A DNA stretch of 64,000 bases, taken from Rossellomorea pakistanensis (GTDB taxonomy: Bacteria > Bacillota > Bacilli > Bacillales > Bacillaceae_B). Positions within the stretch are counted from its first letter, which is position 1; every line of letters starts with the position of its first letter. Below are positions 45,101 through 54,343 of this stretch, in pieces. Location of the stretch: contig NZ_JAFBDZ010000003.1 in assembly GCF_016908495.1 (NCBI RefSeq), positions 310,001 to 374,000 of the forward strand, given 5' to 3'. The translations under genes and the position numbers were made by a program. The notes beneath the pieces were generated by a model, which did no database searches, was not told the origin of the DNA, and was given only the letters and a program-made list of their open reading frames with translations.

Positions 45101-46921
45101 GTGAAAAAAGATAAAGTAAGTCCCAATGCGCTTAAGCGGTTTCATTATTCGCAGGATCAAATCATCGATAAACCGTTTAACTGGGAACAGCTTTGGAGGT
45201 TACTAACCTATTTAAAACCATATTCAAAGAATTTATTACCTCTTTCGATTCTGATGGTTCTCATCACCACGGGTGTCCGCTTAGTTATCCCGATATTAAT
45301 AGGGGTTTATACACTTGATAAAGCCATTATAGAAAGAGATGCAAGTCTACTAACGATTTTAGTGGGAATTATAGCTGGATTATATATTCTGAGTTACGTA
45401 TCCAATGTACTACGAATTAGATGGATGAATCAACTCGGTCAAGGAGTTATTTATGATTTAAGAAAGCATTTATTTTCTCATGTTCAAATGCTTTCCCATC
45501 GGTTCTTTGACCAGCGCTCAGCTGGGTCGATTCTTGTTCGGATAATGAATGATATAAATTCATTACAAGAGCTTTTTACAAACGGTGTTATTAATCTCCT
45601 GATGGATATGCTAATGCTTGTAGGTATTATCTTGATACTGTCAACATTAAGTCCTGAATTAACATTAGCTGTATTGGTCATATTGCCTTTAATGTTCTTT
45701 ATTTCTACTAGTCTAAGAAAAAAAATTAGACGTTCATGGCAAAGTGTACGAATAAAACAATCAAAGCTCAACTCTCATTTAAATGAAAGCATTCAAGGAA
45801 TCCGAGTCACTCAATCCTTCACACAAGAAAAAGAAAATATGGCTTTCTTCGATGGGGTGAATACAGAGAACTATGATAGTTGGAAAACTGCAACAAAGAA
45901 GAATGCAATGTTCAGACCTCTTGTGGAATTAACAAATGCTGTCGGTACAGCCGTACTTATTTGGTATGGTGCATACCTAATTCAAGGTGGTTCATTGCAA
46001 CTTGGAGAATTTGTATCCTTTGCATTTTATTTAGGAATGTTCTGGGAGCCAATTTCAAGGCTGGGAATGGTGTATAACCAGTTATTAATGGGGATGGCGT
46101 CTTCTGAAAGGATATTTGAATTTCTAGATGAGAAACCAATTGTACATGAAAAAGCAGGGGCGAAGGATTTAACAGATATTAAAGGGGACATTGTATTTGA
46201 CTCTGTAGAATTTTCATATGATGAAAAGAGAAAAGCTTTAGATAAGATCAGCTTGGAAATGAAAGCAGGAGAAACGGTGGCATTGGTTGGCCACACAGGC
46301 TCAGGTAAAACAACTATTGCTAACCTAATCACTCGTTTCTATGACCCTACTGCAGGAAAAGTAATGATTGATGGAATAGACTTAAAAGATGTTACATTAA
46401 CGAGTTTACGGAATCAAATTAGCATTGTCTTACAAGATACATTTATCTTCTCCGGCACAATTAAAGAGAACATTCGATTCGGTCGTCCAGATGCTAATGA
46501 TGAGGAAGTAAAGGAAGCTGCAAAAGCCATTGGAGCACATCGATTTATTGAAAAGCTACCAAATGGATATGAAACTGAAGTAGAAGAACGAGGGAATATC
46601 CTTTCTGTAGGGGAAAGACAACTCCTATCGTTTGCAAGAGCACTGCTTGCAAATCCAAGTATTATTATCATGGATGAAGCAACTGCATCAATTGATACCG
46701 AAACAGAAGTTCAAATTCAATTAGCATTGAAGAAGCTATTAAATGGTAGAACTGCGATTATCATTGCACATAGGCTTTCGACTATTCGAGAATCAGATAA
46801 TATTTTTGTTTTAGATCACGGAAAAATCATTGAATCTGGAAATCATGATCAACTCATGGATCTACAAGGTGAATACTTCCACCTTGTAAAAGCTCAATTC
46901 AAAATGCTAGAAGTAATCTAG
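45101..46921 (+). CDS. yknV: ABC exporter half-transporter YknV (catalytic partner)
   Basis: 606 aa with the same membrane-NBD layout. Walker A GHTGSGKTT and Walker B IIMDEATASID keep the catalytic glutamate, while the signature is altered to LSVGERQL. The two proteins therefore form one functional site (YknV Walker motifs with YknU LSGGQ) and one degenerate site. An N-terminal extension of about 40 residues precedes the first membrane helix. GTG start, coupled to yknU. Confidence 0.88.
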   Translation: MKKDKVSPNALKRFHYSQDQIIDKPFNWEQLWRLLTYLKPYSKNLLPLSILMVLITTGVRLVIPILIGVYTLDKAIIERDASLLTILVGIIAGLYILSYVSNVLRIRWMNQLGQGVIYDLRKHLFSHVQMLSHRFFDQRSAGSILVRIMNDINSLQELFTNGVINLLMDMLMLVGIILILSTLSPELTLAVLVILPLMFFISTSLRKKIRRSWQSVRIKQSKLNSHLNESIQGIRVTQSFTQEKENMAFFDGVNTENYDSWKTATKKNAMFRPLVELTNAVGTAVLIWYGAYLIQGGSLQLGEFVSFAFYLGMFWEPISRLGMVYNQLLMGMASSERIFEFLDEKPIVHEKAGAKDLTDIKGDIVFDSVEFSYDEKRKALDKISLEMKAGETVALVGHTGSGKTTIANLITRFYDPTAGKVMIDGIDLKDVTLTSLRNQISIVLQDTFIFSGTIKENIRFGRPDANDEEVKEAAKAIGAHRFIEKLPNGYETEVEERGNILSVGERQLLSFARALLANPSIIIMDEATASIDTETEVQIQLALKKLLNGRTAIIIAHRLSTIRESDNIFVLDHGKIIESGNHDQLMDLQGEYFHLVKAQFKMLEVI

Positions 46922-46970
46922 AAGGGTTGTTATTAGCCCGTACGCCGAATACAAGATCAATAGCAAAGCA

Positions 46971-47010
46971 AAAAGTCATAAAACTGACACCAGTTTTATG
47001 GCTTTTCTTC
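46971..47010 (+). terminator. yknUV terminator
   Basis: AAAAGTCATAAAACTG and CAGTTTTATGGCTTTT pair across ACAC (16 bp with one G-U), ending in CTTTTCTTC. A second hairpin GGGTGGTGCC/GGCACGACCC follows (47022-47047). Confidence 0.8.
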
Positions 47011-47066
47011 ATAGAGATTTTTCGGGTGGTGCCAGGCACGACCCGGATTTTGTCGAATGAGTAAAT

Positions 47067-47084
47067 TTGTGAATAATGTCACAA
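47067..47084 (+). promoter_or_regulatory. Rex operator upstream of ythAB
   Basis: TTGTGAATAATGTCACAA: the Rex palindrome TTGTGAAWWWWTTCACAA with one mismatch. A TATAAT lies at 47126-47131. Rex, sensing NADH/NAD+, would derepress the oxidase when oxygen is limiting. A TTTTGTCGAA 0A-like match lies at 47048-47057. Confidence 0.8.
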
Positions 47085-47182
47085 AATATACATGTTCAAT
47101 ATATCACAATCTATTTAATTGGTTTTATAATAGCTAATAAGTGATAATAAATAAATAGAATGATATTTAGGGGGGTTGTAAA

Positions 47183-48526
47183 ATGGAACTGGATAGCGTC
47201 ATGTTAAGTAGAATGTTGACGGCTACTACCCTGGCATTTCATATTATCTTTGCAACGATCGGTGTTGGTGTACCGGTTATGATTGCTATTGCTGAATTCG
47301 TTGGAATTAAACGAAATGATCCCCATTATCTTCTCCTCGCAAGAAGATGGGCGAGAGGATTTACGATCACAGTTGCAGTAGGAGTCGTAACGGGTACTGC
47401 CATTGGTCTCCAGCTATCAATGTTGTGGCCAAGCTTTATGCAAGTTGCAGGTCAAGTCATTGCCCTACCATTATTTTTAGAGACGTTCGCCTTTTTCTTT
47501 GAAGCTATTTTTCTTGGAATATATTTATATACTTGGGATCGTTTCAAAAACAAATGGCTTCATTGGATATTAACGATACCTATTATGATTGGATCATCTG
47601 CATCGGCATTGTTTATTACAACCGTAAATGCTTTTATGAATACACCACAAGGATTCGACCTACAAGATGGAAAAGCAGTTAATATTGATCCTATCGCAGC
47701 GATGGTAAACCCTGCTACACCAACTAAGGTTTTCCATGTAGTAGTTACTTGTTATTTAACAGCAGCACTAATACTAGCAGCCATTACCGCATTTCATATT
47801 CTTAAGAAGAAAAGTGGAGCCTATCATAGGAAAGCTCTACGACTTACGATGGTCTCTGCTCTAATTTTCGGTATTGGTACAGCTGTTGCCGGTGATCTAT
47901 CTGCAAAATTTTTAGCAGAATATCAACCTGAAAAATTAGCGGCAGCTGAATGGCATTTTGAAACTGAAACTAATGCAGATCTTATTTTATTTGGAACATT
48001 AAATGAAAACAATGAAGTAACAAACGAAATTAGATTACCCGGATTTTTAAGCTTTTTAGCTGGAAGCTCGTTTGATACTGAAGTGATAGGGTTAAATGAG
48101 TTCCCAGAAGATGAACAACCACCATTATGGGTTCATTATATGTTTGATCTTATGGTAACGATTGGGATATATAGTTTGTTTATCTCTGCATTATTTATTC
48201 TGTTCTGGCTATGGAAAAAGTGCAATGAATGGAATAAGCTTCTGTTGTGGGGGATTGTTGCTAGTGGTCCATTATCGATGCTCGCCATTGAGTTTGGGTG
48301 GATCTTTGCCGAAGTAGGAAGGCAGCCATGGATTTTACGAGGGTACATGAAAGTAGGGGAAGCCGCAACTAAAGCGGATGGAGTAGGTTTAACCTTCATC
48401 TTATTTGTGCTGCTTTATATCATTCTAGGGACATTATGTGTGATTGTGTTAATAAAAATGTTTAAAAATAAACCTGCTGAAGTAGAGTTAGATCAAAGGT
48501 TTCAAATCGATGATCTTCATAAATAA
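47183..48526 (+). CDS. ythA: Cytochrome bd-type quinol oxidase subunit I (YthA type)
   Basis: 447 aa, about nine membrane helices. Heme ligands and the conserved GWIFAEVGRQPW, with the short Q-loop typical of the CioA/YthA group rather than classic CydA. It oxidises menaquinol and reduces oxygen to water in the membrane. GGGGGG precedes the ATG. It forms a pair with ythB after a 123-base gap. The neighbours differ from B. subtilis, where ythAB lies elsewhere to my knowledge. Confidence 0.87.
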   Translation: MELDSVMLSRMLTATTLAFHIIFATIGVGVPVMIAIAEFVGIKRNDPHYLLLARRWARGFTITVAVGVVTGTAIGLQLSMLWPSFMQVAGQVIALPLFLETFAFFFEAIFLGIYLYTWDRFKNKWLHWILTIPIMIGSSASALFITTVNAFMNTPQGFDLQDGKAVNIDPIAAMVNPATPTKVFHVVVTCYLTAALILAAITAFHILKKKSGAYHRKALRLTMVSALIFGIGTAVAGDLSAKFLAEYQPEKLAAAEWHFETETNADLILFGTLNENNEVTNEIRLPGFLSFLAGSSFDTEVIGLNEFPEDEQPPLWVHYMFDLMVTIGIYSLFISALFILFWLWKKCNEWNKLLLWGIVASGPLSMLAIEFGWIFAEVGRQPWILRGYMKVGEAATKADGVGLTFILFVLLYIILGTLCVIVLIKMFKNKPAEVELDQRFQIDDLHK

Positions 48527-48649
48527 GGAAAGTAATAAAATGGGAAAACAAGCTTCGTAAGAGTGTTCCTAACAATGGTGCAAAAACAATAAGGAGTTAA
48601 TATTGTACCATGAGTACTCTTAAGCTTATTTTTTGTAAAAGGAGGAGTA

Positions 48650-49666
48650 ATGTTGAGCATTGAGGTTATAGGAATAACCGTTCTTTGGTTATTTTTGTAT
48701 GGTTATCTAATTGTTGCATCCATTGATTTTGGAGCCGGCTTTTTTGCCTTTTACGCTAAAATCACCAAAAAAGACCATATCATGAATGATTTGATAAGCC
48801 GCTACCTATCTCCTGTTTGGGAAGTTACCAACGTTTTTTTCGTCTTTTTCTTTGTTGGATTAGTTGGATTTTTCCCTGATACCGCCTATTACTATGGCAC
48901 GGCTTTATTAATTCCTGGTAGTATCGCCTTAATTTTATTAGCCATTCGTGGGTCATTTTATGCTTTTGGAAATTATGGCTCAAAAGATAACATTTTTTAT
49001 CTCTTTTTGTATGGTGCAACAGGATTGTTAATTCCTGCATCACTATCAACTGCTTTAACGATTTCTGAAGGCGGATTTCTGTTAGAAGTAGATGATAAGG
49101 TAATCTTTTTAGCCGGGGAATTATTGACAAGTCCATATTCTTGGAGTGTGGTCGTCTTATCAATTGTTTCAGTATTATTTATTAGTGCATCCTTCTTAAC
49201 GTATTATGCCGATAGAGCTGGAGACATTGATGCAAGAGAAATATTACGGAAATTTGCTCTATTTTGGAGCCCCCCGACGATTTTAGCAAGCTTACTCGTT
49301 TTTGTAGGTTTAAGAGAACATAATCCTGGACATTTTCAAAATGCTTTAGATATTTGGTGGATGTTTGGATTATCACTTCTATTTTTCTTAATGGCTTCCT
49401 ATTTAATCTATATAAGAAAGAGCTTAGGAACAGCATTTATCCTTGTGATGCTACAATTTTTCTTTGCCTTTTTCGGATATGGCGCCTCACATTTACCATA
49501 TATTCTAAAACCTTTTATAACCATTCAAAGTGGTGTAACGAACCCGACGATGGGGACGGCCCTAGTGATTGCGTTTATTGCAGGATTATTCCTTTTAATT
49601 CCTTCATTGTTTCTCCTTATGAAATTGTTCTTATTTGATGCGGATTATATAAAAGGTAATAAATGA
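48650..49666 (+). CDS. ythB: Cytochrome bd-type quinol oxidase subunit II (YthB type)
   Basis: 338 aa with about eight to nine helices and the CydB-like N-terminal SIDFGAGFFAFYA. It is the structural partner of subunit I. AAAGGAGGA precedes ATG 48650. The spacer after ythA contains no terminator that I can confirm, so one transcript is likely. A weak hairpin with T run (ACGCC/GGTGT, 49672-49697) ends the unit. The CydCD-type assembly exporter is not adjacent, although yknUV is an ABC pair just upstream. Confidence 0.85.
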   Translation: MLSIEVIGITVLWLFLYGYLIVASIDFGAGFFAFYAKITKKDHIMNDLISRYLSPVWEVTNVFFVFFFVGLVGFFPDTAYYYGTALLIPGSIALILLAIRGSFYAFGNYGSKDNIFYLFLYGATGLLIPASLSTALTISEGGFLLEVDDKVIFLAGELLTSPYSWSVVVLSIVSVLFISASFLTYYADRAGDIDAREILRKFALFWSPPTILASLLVFVGLREHNPGHFQNALDIWWMFGLSLLFFLMASYLIYIRKSLGTAFILVMLQFFFAFFGYGASHLPYILKPFITIQSGVTNPTMGTALVIAFIAGLFLLIPSLFLLMKLFLFDADYIKGNK

Positions 49667-49894
49667 ACGTTTACGCCTCATTTATGGGTGTTTTTTATAA
49701 CAATTTATTTGTATAACTAGGCTTTTGTGCTGGGTACAAAAGACTAAAAAGGAATTCGTCAAAAAGCCAGGTATGTATTTGACATCCAGGTTTCAGCATC
49801 ACTAGAGTCACAAACCGAATTGATACTATAATATAAATGATGATTATGCTAAAATATGGGGAATGAAGCACTCAGAATTTGGAGGAAGATGATT
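49667..49894. other. Intergenic region before ktrC
   Basis: About 230 bases with the weak ythB terminator and a hairpin CTTTTGT/ACAAAAG (about 49721-49743). I looked for a c-di-AMP (ydaO) riboswitch and saw no matching core. Confidence 0.35.
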
Positions 49895-50554
49895 GTGAAA
49901 AAAGAGTTTGTTGTCGTTGGACTTGGCCGTTTTGGTGGCAGTATCGTCCGTTCCTTATCAGAGCAGGGTTTAGAAGTGATGGCCATTGATCAAGATGAAG
50001 AAAAAGTCAATGAATTTTCTTCGATTGCATCCCATGCAGTAGTAGCTGATTCAACAGATGAATCAGTACTAAAAAGTTTAGGGATTCGAAATTTTGATCA
50101 TGTCATTGTCGCTATTGGTGAGGACATTCAATCTAGTATTTTAACTACATTAATGCTCAAAGAAATTGGGGTTAAAAACATAACTGTAAAGGCTCAAAAT
50201 GATTATCATGAGAAAGTATTAAGAAAAATCGGTGCAGATCAGGTTGTACATCCTGAGAGGGACATGGGAAAGCGTATTGCAAATAATATTATCTCTAATA
50301 ATGTTCTGGATTATCTAGAACTTTCAGATGAGCATTCAATCGTTGAAATAGTAGCGAATGAACGTCTTGACGGAAATTCTTTAATAGATCTCGATATACG
50401 TGCAAAATATGGGCTTAATATTGTGGCTATTAAGAGGGACAAAGATATCATTGTTTCTCCACAGGCAGATGAAAGCGTTCTAAAAGGGGATATTTTGATT
50501 GTTATTGGTGCGGATTCTGACATTTCAAGATTTGAAAAGAAAGTCATGTTTTAA
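49895..50554 (+). CDS. ktrC: Potassium uptake regulatory subunit KtrC (RCK_N/RCK_C)
   Basis: 219 aa. An N-terminal Rossmann RCK domain with GLGRFGGS and the acidic strand-end AIDQDEEKV binds nucleotide; a C-terminal RCK_C (TrkA-C) domain binds c-di-AMP in this family. It gates a KtrB/D-type K+ channel that is not encoded here. The GTG at 49895 matches the start of B. subtilis KtrC and has GGAGGA 9 bases upstream; ATG 49889 is too close to it. Confidence 0.92.
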   Translation: MKKEFVVVGLGRFGGSIVRSLSEQGLEVMAIDQDEEKVNEFSSIASHAVVADSTDESVLKSLGIRNFDHVIVAIGEDIQSSILTTLMLKEIGVKNITVKAQNDYHEKVLRKIGADQVVHPERDMGKRIANNIISNNVLDYLELSDEHSIVEIVANERLDGNSLIDLDIRAKYGLNIVAIKRDKDIIVSPQADESVLKGDILIVIGADSDISRFEKKVMF

Positions 50555-50661
50555 CTAATAACCTATAGGCGCCATGATGAAAGGATCAAAAAACCGATTA
50601 CGCCCTGTGTTAACGTCTTTCTGACCCACTAGTAAGACACTCCGTAAACTAAATTTATCTT

Positions 50662-50698
50662 AAAAAAAGGTTGGCCAATTGGCCAACCTTTTTTTAAT
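50662..50698. terminator. Bidirectional terminator, ktrC/rnjA
   Basis: A near-perfect palindrome: AAAAAAAGGTTGGCC then GGCCAACCTTTTTTT, with T runs on both strands. Confidence 0.9.
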
Positions 50699-52365
50699 TA
50701 TACTTCCATGATAATAGGAAGGATCATCGGACGACGCTTTGTCTTTTCGTATAAGTATGGAGCAAGCGTATCAGTAATTTCATTCTTAATTTCAGACCAT
50801 TGAGAGGTTCTGCGTTCTAATACTTTGTTTAAATGCTTAGAAATTAGGTTTTGTGCTTCATTAATTAAATCACCGGATTCCCTCATATATACAAATCCAC
50901 GAGAGATCAAATCTGGACCTGATGCGATTTTGAAATCCTTCATATTAATACTAACAACTACAATAACCAATCCTTCTTCTGAAAGGATTCTACGATCACG
51001 TAGGACTATGTTTCCAATATCTCCAATACCGCTTCCATCAATATAAACGGAACCAGAAGGAATCTTCCCTGCTATTTGTGCTGAGTCATTAGTTAAAGCC
51101 AAGACCTCACCGTTATCCATGATAAAACAGTTATCAGGTTCAACCCCACAATCAACACCAAGTTGAGCGTGCATCTTTTGCATACGGAATTCGCCATGTA
51201 TTGGCATAAAGAATTTTGGTTTCATTAAGCGAAGCATTAACTTTTGTTCTTCCTGACTACCATGTCCTGAAGTGTGAATATCATTTAATGAACCGTGAAT
51301 TACCTCTGCACCGGCCCGGAACAACAGGTTAATCGTACGATTCACACTGATTGTATTTCCAGGAATCGGAGAAGAAGAGAAGACAACTGTGTCTCCAGGC
51401 TGGATCTGGATTTGTCTGTGGGTGCCACCAGCGATCCTTGAAAGTGCCGCCATTGGTTCTCCTTGACTTCCTGTACATAGAATAACCACTTCATTCGAAG
51501 GTAAACGATTAATTTGATGATGGTCAATGAACGTGTCCTTTGGAGCTTGAATGTAACCAAGTTCTTGTCCGATTCTGATCGCAGCCTCCATGCTACGTCC
51601 AAAGACAGCTACTTTTCGATTCGTTAATACCGCTGATTCTACTACTTGTTGTAGACGGTGAATGTTTGAAGCAAAAGTAGCAAAGATAATACGGCCATCA
51701 ACTTTTCGGAAAATGTCATTGATACTATCTCCAACACGTCGTTCTGACATTGTAAAGTTTGGTACTTCACTATTTGTACTGTCTGATAGTAAGCAGAGGA
51801 CCCCTTCCTTCCCAATTTCAGCCATTTTCGTAAGGTTAGCTGGTTCGCCAACAGGGGTGAAATCAAACTTGAAATCTCCTGTATGAACAATATTACCAGG
51901 AGGTGTTTTAACCACAATTCCATAAGAATCCGGGATACTGTGAGTTGTTCTAAAGAAGGTGACAGATGTCTTTCTAAATTTAATGATATCATCTTCACCA
52001 ATTGTATTTAATTTTGTCGTTCTTAGAAGACCGTGCTCTTCTAATTTGTTTTTAATAAGACCAATTGCTAACTTACCTGCGTAAATGGGAATATTAAGCT
52101 CACGTAGTAGGTATGGAATTCCTCCTATATGGTCTTCATGACCGTGAGTAACGAATAATCCCTTAATTTTATCAACATTTTTCGCAAGATAAGTATAGTC
52201 AGGGATTACGTAATCAATTCCTAGAAGTTCATCTTCTGGAAACTTAATCCCCGCATCAATTAAAATAATCTCATCTTGAAATTGTACGCCATATGTGTTT
52301 TTTCCGATTTCACCCAAACCGCCAAGGGCGAAAACTGCTGTTTGATCGTTTTTAACAAATTTCAT
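50698..52365 (-). CDS. rnjA: Ribonuclease J1
   Basis: 555 aa metallo-beta-lactamase/beta-CASP RNase with 5'-3' exo- and endonuclease activity in mRNA turnover and RNA maturation. The catalytic metal motif is [10 protein letters not shown] near residue 74, with HTGDFKFD near 163; the beta-CASP region includes FASNIHR and GSQGEP, and the C-terminal domain ends normally. Full length for J1. Cotranscribed with rpoY, 6 bases upstream. Confidence 0.96.
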   Translation of the reverse strand: MKFVKNDQTAVFALGGLGEIGKNTYGVQFQDEIILIDAGIKFPEDELLGIDYVIPDYTYLAKNVDKIKGLFVTHGHEDHIGGIPYLLRELNIPIYAGKLAIGLIKNKLEEHGLLRTTKLNTIGEDDIIKFRKTSVTFFRTTHSIPDSYGIVVKTPPGNIVHTGDFKFDFTPVGEPANLTKMAEIGKEGVLCLLSDSTNSEVPNFTMSERRVGDSINDIFRKVDGRIIFATFASNIHRLQQVVESAVLTNRKVAVFGRSMEAAIRIGQELGYIQAPKDTFIDHHQINRLPSNEVVILCTGSQGEPMAALSRIAGGTHRQIQIQPGDTVVFSSSPIPGNTISVNRTINLLFRAGAEVIHGSLNDIHTSGHGSQEEQKLMLRLMKPKFFMPIHGEFRMQKMHAQLGVDCGVEPDNCFIMDNGEVLALTNDSAQIAGKIPSGSVYIDGSGIGDIGNIVLRDRRILSEEGLVIVVVSINMKDFKIASGPDLISRGFVYMRESGDLINEAQNLISKHLNKVLERRTSQWSEIKNEITDTLAPYLYEKTKRRPMILPIIMEV

Positions 52366-52371
52366 ATCGTA

Positions 52372-52578
52372 TTAATTCTCCACTTTGTAGTTTTCAGATT
52401 GTTGTTCATACTCTAAATGAGAGTCGTCCAACTTTTGGACAAATTCAATATTATACGGTTCTTCTTTTAGCTTTAGGCGTACTTCACGTTCTGATTCTGC
52501 TTCAACATATAAAGCTTTAGTACTTTCGCGCACGGGTACTTCTAGTTTACTTTCTTGGTAGTACACTTTGTAAATCAT
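52372..52578 (-). CDS. rpoY: RNA polymerase epsilon subunit
   Basis: 68 aa, matching RpoY/Ykz[19 protein letters not shown] and [21 protein letters not shown] small auxiliary subunit of Firmicute RNA polymerase. GGAGAG precedes the ATG. Pairing with rnjA is the standard arrangement. Confidence 0.92.
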   Translation of the reverse strand: MIYKVYYQESKLEVPVRESTKALYVEAESEREVRLKLKEEPYNIEFVQKLDDSHLEYEQQSENYKVEN

Positions 52579-52756
52579 TTTTCTCTCTCCTTATCCGTTT
52601 TCAAAAAAATGTAACTTTTCTATATTTTAAAAAGTTATTAACAAATTCACTTACTTTCATAACACCATTATGTGTGTTGTTATGTATTATTATATCCAAT
52701 TTTTTATGTAAAACTTGGATGATCAACTCTATTATATAATGGTTTAAAACTAAAAT

Positions 52757-52784
52757 AAAGAATAGCCCTCCGGCTTTGAGGGCT
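52757..52784 (-). terminator. Terminator of the 23-aa peptide gene
   Basis: On the minus strand AGCCCTC, loop AAAGCCG, GAGGGCT, then ATTCTTTATTTT. It is T-rich only in the minus direction. Confidence 0.75.
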
Positions 52785-52791
52785 CCATTAC

Positions 52792-52863
52792 TTAAGCAAT
52801 TGTTTTTTTTCTGAGTAAATCCTTCCATTGTTTTAAAAGCTTCTTTCGTAGCTTTTTTAACAT
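52792..52863 (-). CDS. Short cationic amphipathic peptide, 23 aa
   Basis: A 23-codon frame beginning MLKKLRKKLLKQWKDLLRKK; 10 of 23 residues are Lys/Arg, and hydrophobic residues recur every three to four, an amphipathic helix. AAGGAGT (52877-52871) is 7 bases before the ATG, and a terminator follows the stop within 8 bases, so it has the form of a complete mini-gene. I do not recognise it. Membrane-active peptide, leader-type peptide or sRNA-encoded ORF are all possible. Confidence 0.55.
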   Translation of the reverse strand: MLKKLRKKLLKQWKDLLRKKTIA

Positions 52864-53088
52864 ACGGATCACTCCTTACTTAGTAGTTTACCTAGATTTG
52901 CCGTTAAAGTAAAGCGTCCTTACAACACTTACCTCTTTATTTACGGTTAGTATATGGAGTTTTTAAAAGATTTTACATGGTTATGTCTGGTAAAAAAACT
53001 TTTCTCTCTTCTTGATTGACTTTTATTTAACGAAGGTTTACCGTTAAAATCGTATTTTATAAGATATCCTAGTAAAGGAGTTTTAGTT

Positions 53089-53859
53089 TTGTCGAAAATC
53101 GTTTTTTTTGATATAGATGGTACCCTTTTAGATGATGATAAAAAACTTCCACAAGCAACAAAAGAAGCTATTCAAACATTACAAGCAAATGGGACATATG
53201 TTGCCATCGCCACAGGTAGAGCGCCATTTATGTACGAAGAATTAAGAAAAGAACTAGGAATAGATTCTTATGTATCCTTTAATGGACAATATGTCGTATT
53301 TGAAAATAAAGTGATTTATAAAAATCCTCTTAACAACGTTGTATTAAAAGAGTTGCTTAATGATAGCGAAAGAAGAGATCATCCCGTTGTTTTCTTGAAT
53401 CAAAACACAATGAAATCTACTGTAAAACATCATCCGTTTATTAAAGAAAGTATGGAAAGTCTAAAATTTCCACATCCTGATTATCAGCCTGACTTTTATA
53501 GTGATAAAGAAATTTATCAATCCCTGCTGTTTTGTAGACAGGAAGAAGAAGATTATTATCGTGAAAATTATCGTGATTTCTCTTTTATTAGATGGCATGA
53601 ATATTCAATGGATATTCTTCCCCGTGGTGGATCCAAGGCAGAAGGTATCAAAAAAATGATAGCTGAGTTAGGATTTAAATTAGAGGATGTATATGCTTTT
53701 GGAGATGGTTTAAATGATATCGAAATGATAGAAGCCGTTGGAACAGGAGTTGCCATGGGAAATGCTGTTGAGGAAGTAAAAAAACATGCTTCTCTTGTAA
53801 CAAAGCATGTTGACGATAATGGAATTTATTTTGGATTGAAAAAATTAAAATTAATTTGA
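53089..53859 (+). CDS. ykrA: Cof-type HAD hydrolase YkrA
   Basis: A 256-aa HAD phosphatase of the Cof/class IIB type. Motif I FFDIDGTLLDDDKK (nucleophile D8), motif II AIATGRAP, the lysine in RGGSKAEGI and motif IV FGDGLNDIEMIE. It probably dephosphorylates sugar phosphates or nucleotides. TTG start, with AAAGGAG upstream. Position matches ykrA next to defB. Confidence 0.85.
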   Translation: MSKIVFFDIDGTLLDDDKKLPQATKEAIQTLQANGTYVAIATGRAPFMYEELRKELGIDSYVSFNGQYVVFENKVIYKNPLNNVVLKELLNDSERRDHPVVFLNQNTMKSTVKHHPFIKESMESLKFPHPDYQPDFYSDKEIYQSLLFCRQEEEDYYRENYRDFSFIRWHEYSMDILPRGGSKAEGIKKMIAELGFKLEDVYAFGDGLNDIEMIEAVGTGVAMGNAVEEVKKHASLVTKHVDDNGIYFGLKKLKLI

Positions 53860-53867
53860 TTTGCAGT

Positions 53868-53904
53868 GAGGGTGGCTCTTTTTAAGGAGTCACTCTTTTT
53901 ATTT
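53868..53904 (+). terminator. ykrA terminator
   Basis: GTGGCTC and GGAGTCAC pair (one G-U) around a T-rich loop; TCTTTTTATTTTT follows. Confidence 0.7.
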
Positions 53905-53937
53905 TTACGAGAGGTAAATATTATACAGATTCTTCTT

Positions 53938-54343
53938 TTGTTTGAGGCGTTTCCGCATTTCTAAGTGTCCAGCTCGAGCGCCAGGCCCTCGAGCCTAAAG
54001 CCAAGTCCCATAGAAAGGGAAAAGGCACCCTTTTTATGAGACTCGGCTTATGCTTGTCGAAGGCCCACAGGATGTGTGTCAGAAAGGTGTTGCCACAGGA
54101 CGCGGCGGGTTTTAGCTATTCTCCTTTGTTCGAGATGCTTCCGCATTTTCGAAGTGTCCAGCTCCAGCGCCTAGCTCCTCGAGAACATAAGTCAAACCAC
54201 CAAGGAAGGGAAAGGGCACCCTTCCTTGGTGGCTCGCCTTAGGCTTGTCGGAGGCCCACAGGATGTGGGTTAGAAAGGCGTTGCTACAGGACGTGGCGGT
54301 TTTAGCCTTTCTTCCTCTGTTCAAGGCGCTTCCGTATTTCTTT
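53938..54343. repeat. Family B hairpin repeats B2 and B3 in tandem
   Basis: Two units of about 188 bp plus the start of a third: (G/A)GGCGYTTCCGCATTT-type heads at about 53944, 54131 and 54324, then GTGTCCAGCTC.AGCGCC. Each unit has a long hairpin with conserved loop AAA.GGCA: in B2 CATAGAAAGGG pairs with CCCTTTTTATG; in B3 CCACCAAGGAAGGG pairs perfectly with CCCTTCCTTGGTGG. The array fills the whole space between the convergent ykrA and defB genes and touches the defB stop. Two small open frames across it are shadows. Confidence 0.85.

Noticed and set aside
49740..49890. Possible c-di-AMP riboswitch before ktrC
   Set aside because: The conserved ydaO-type core sequences are not seen; only a simple hairpin is present.
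52601..52828. 75-codon minus-strand frame between rpoY and ykrA
   Set aside because: It runs through the 23-aa mini-gene in another frame and through its terminator, and has no ribosome site.
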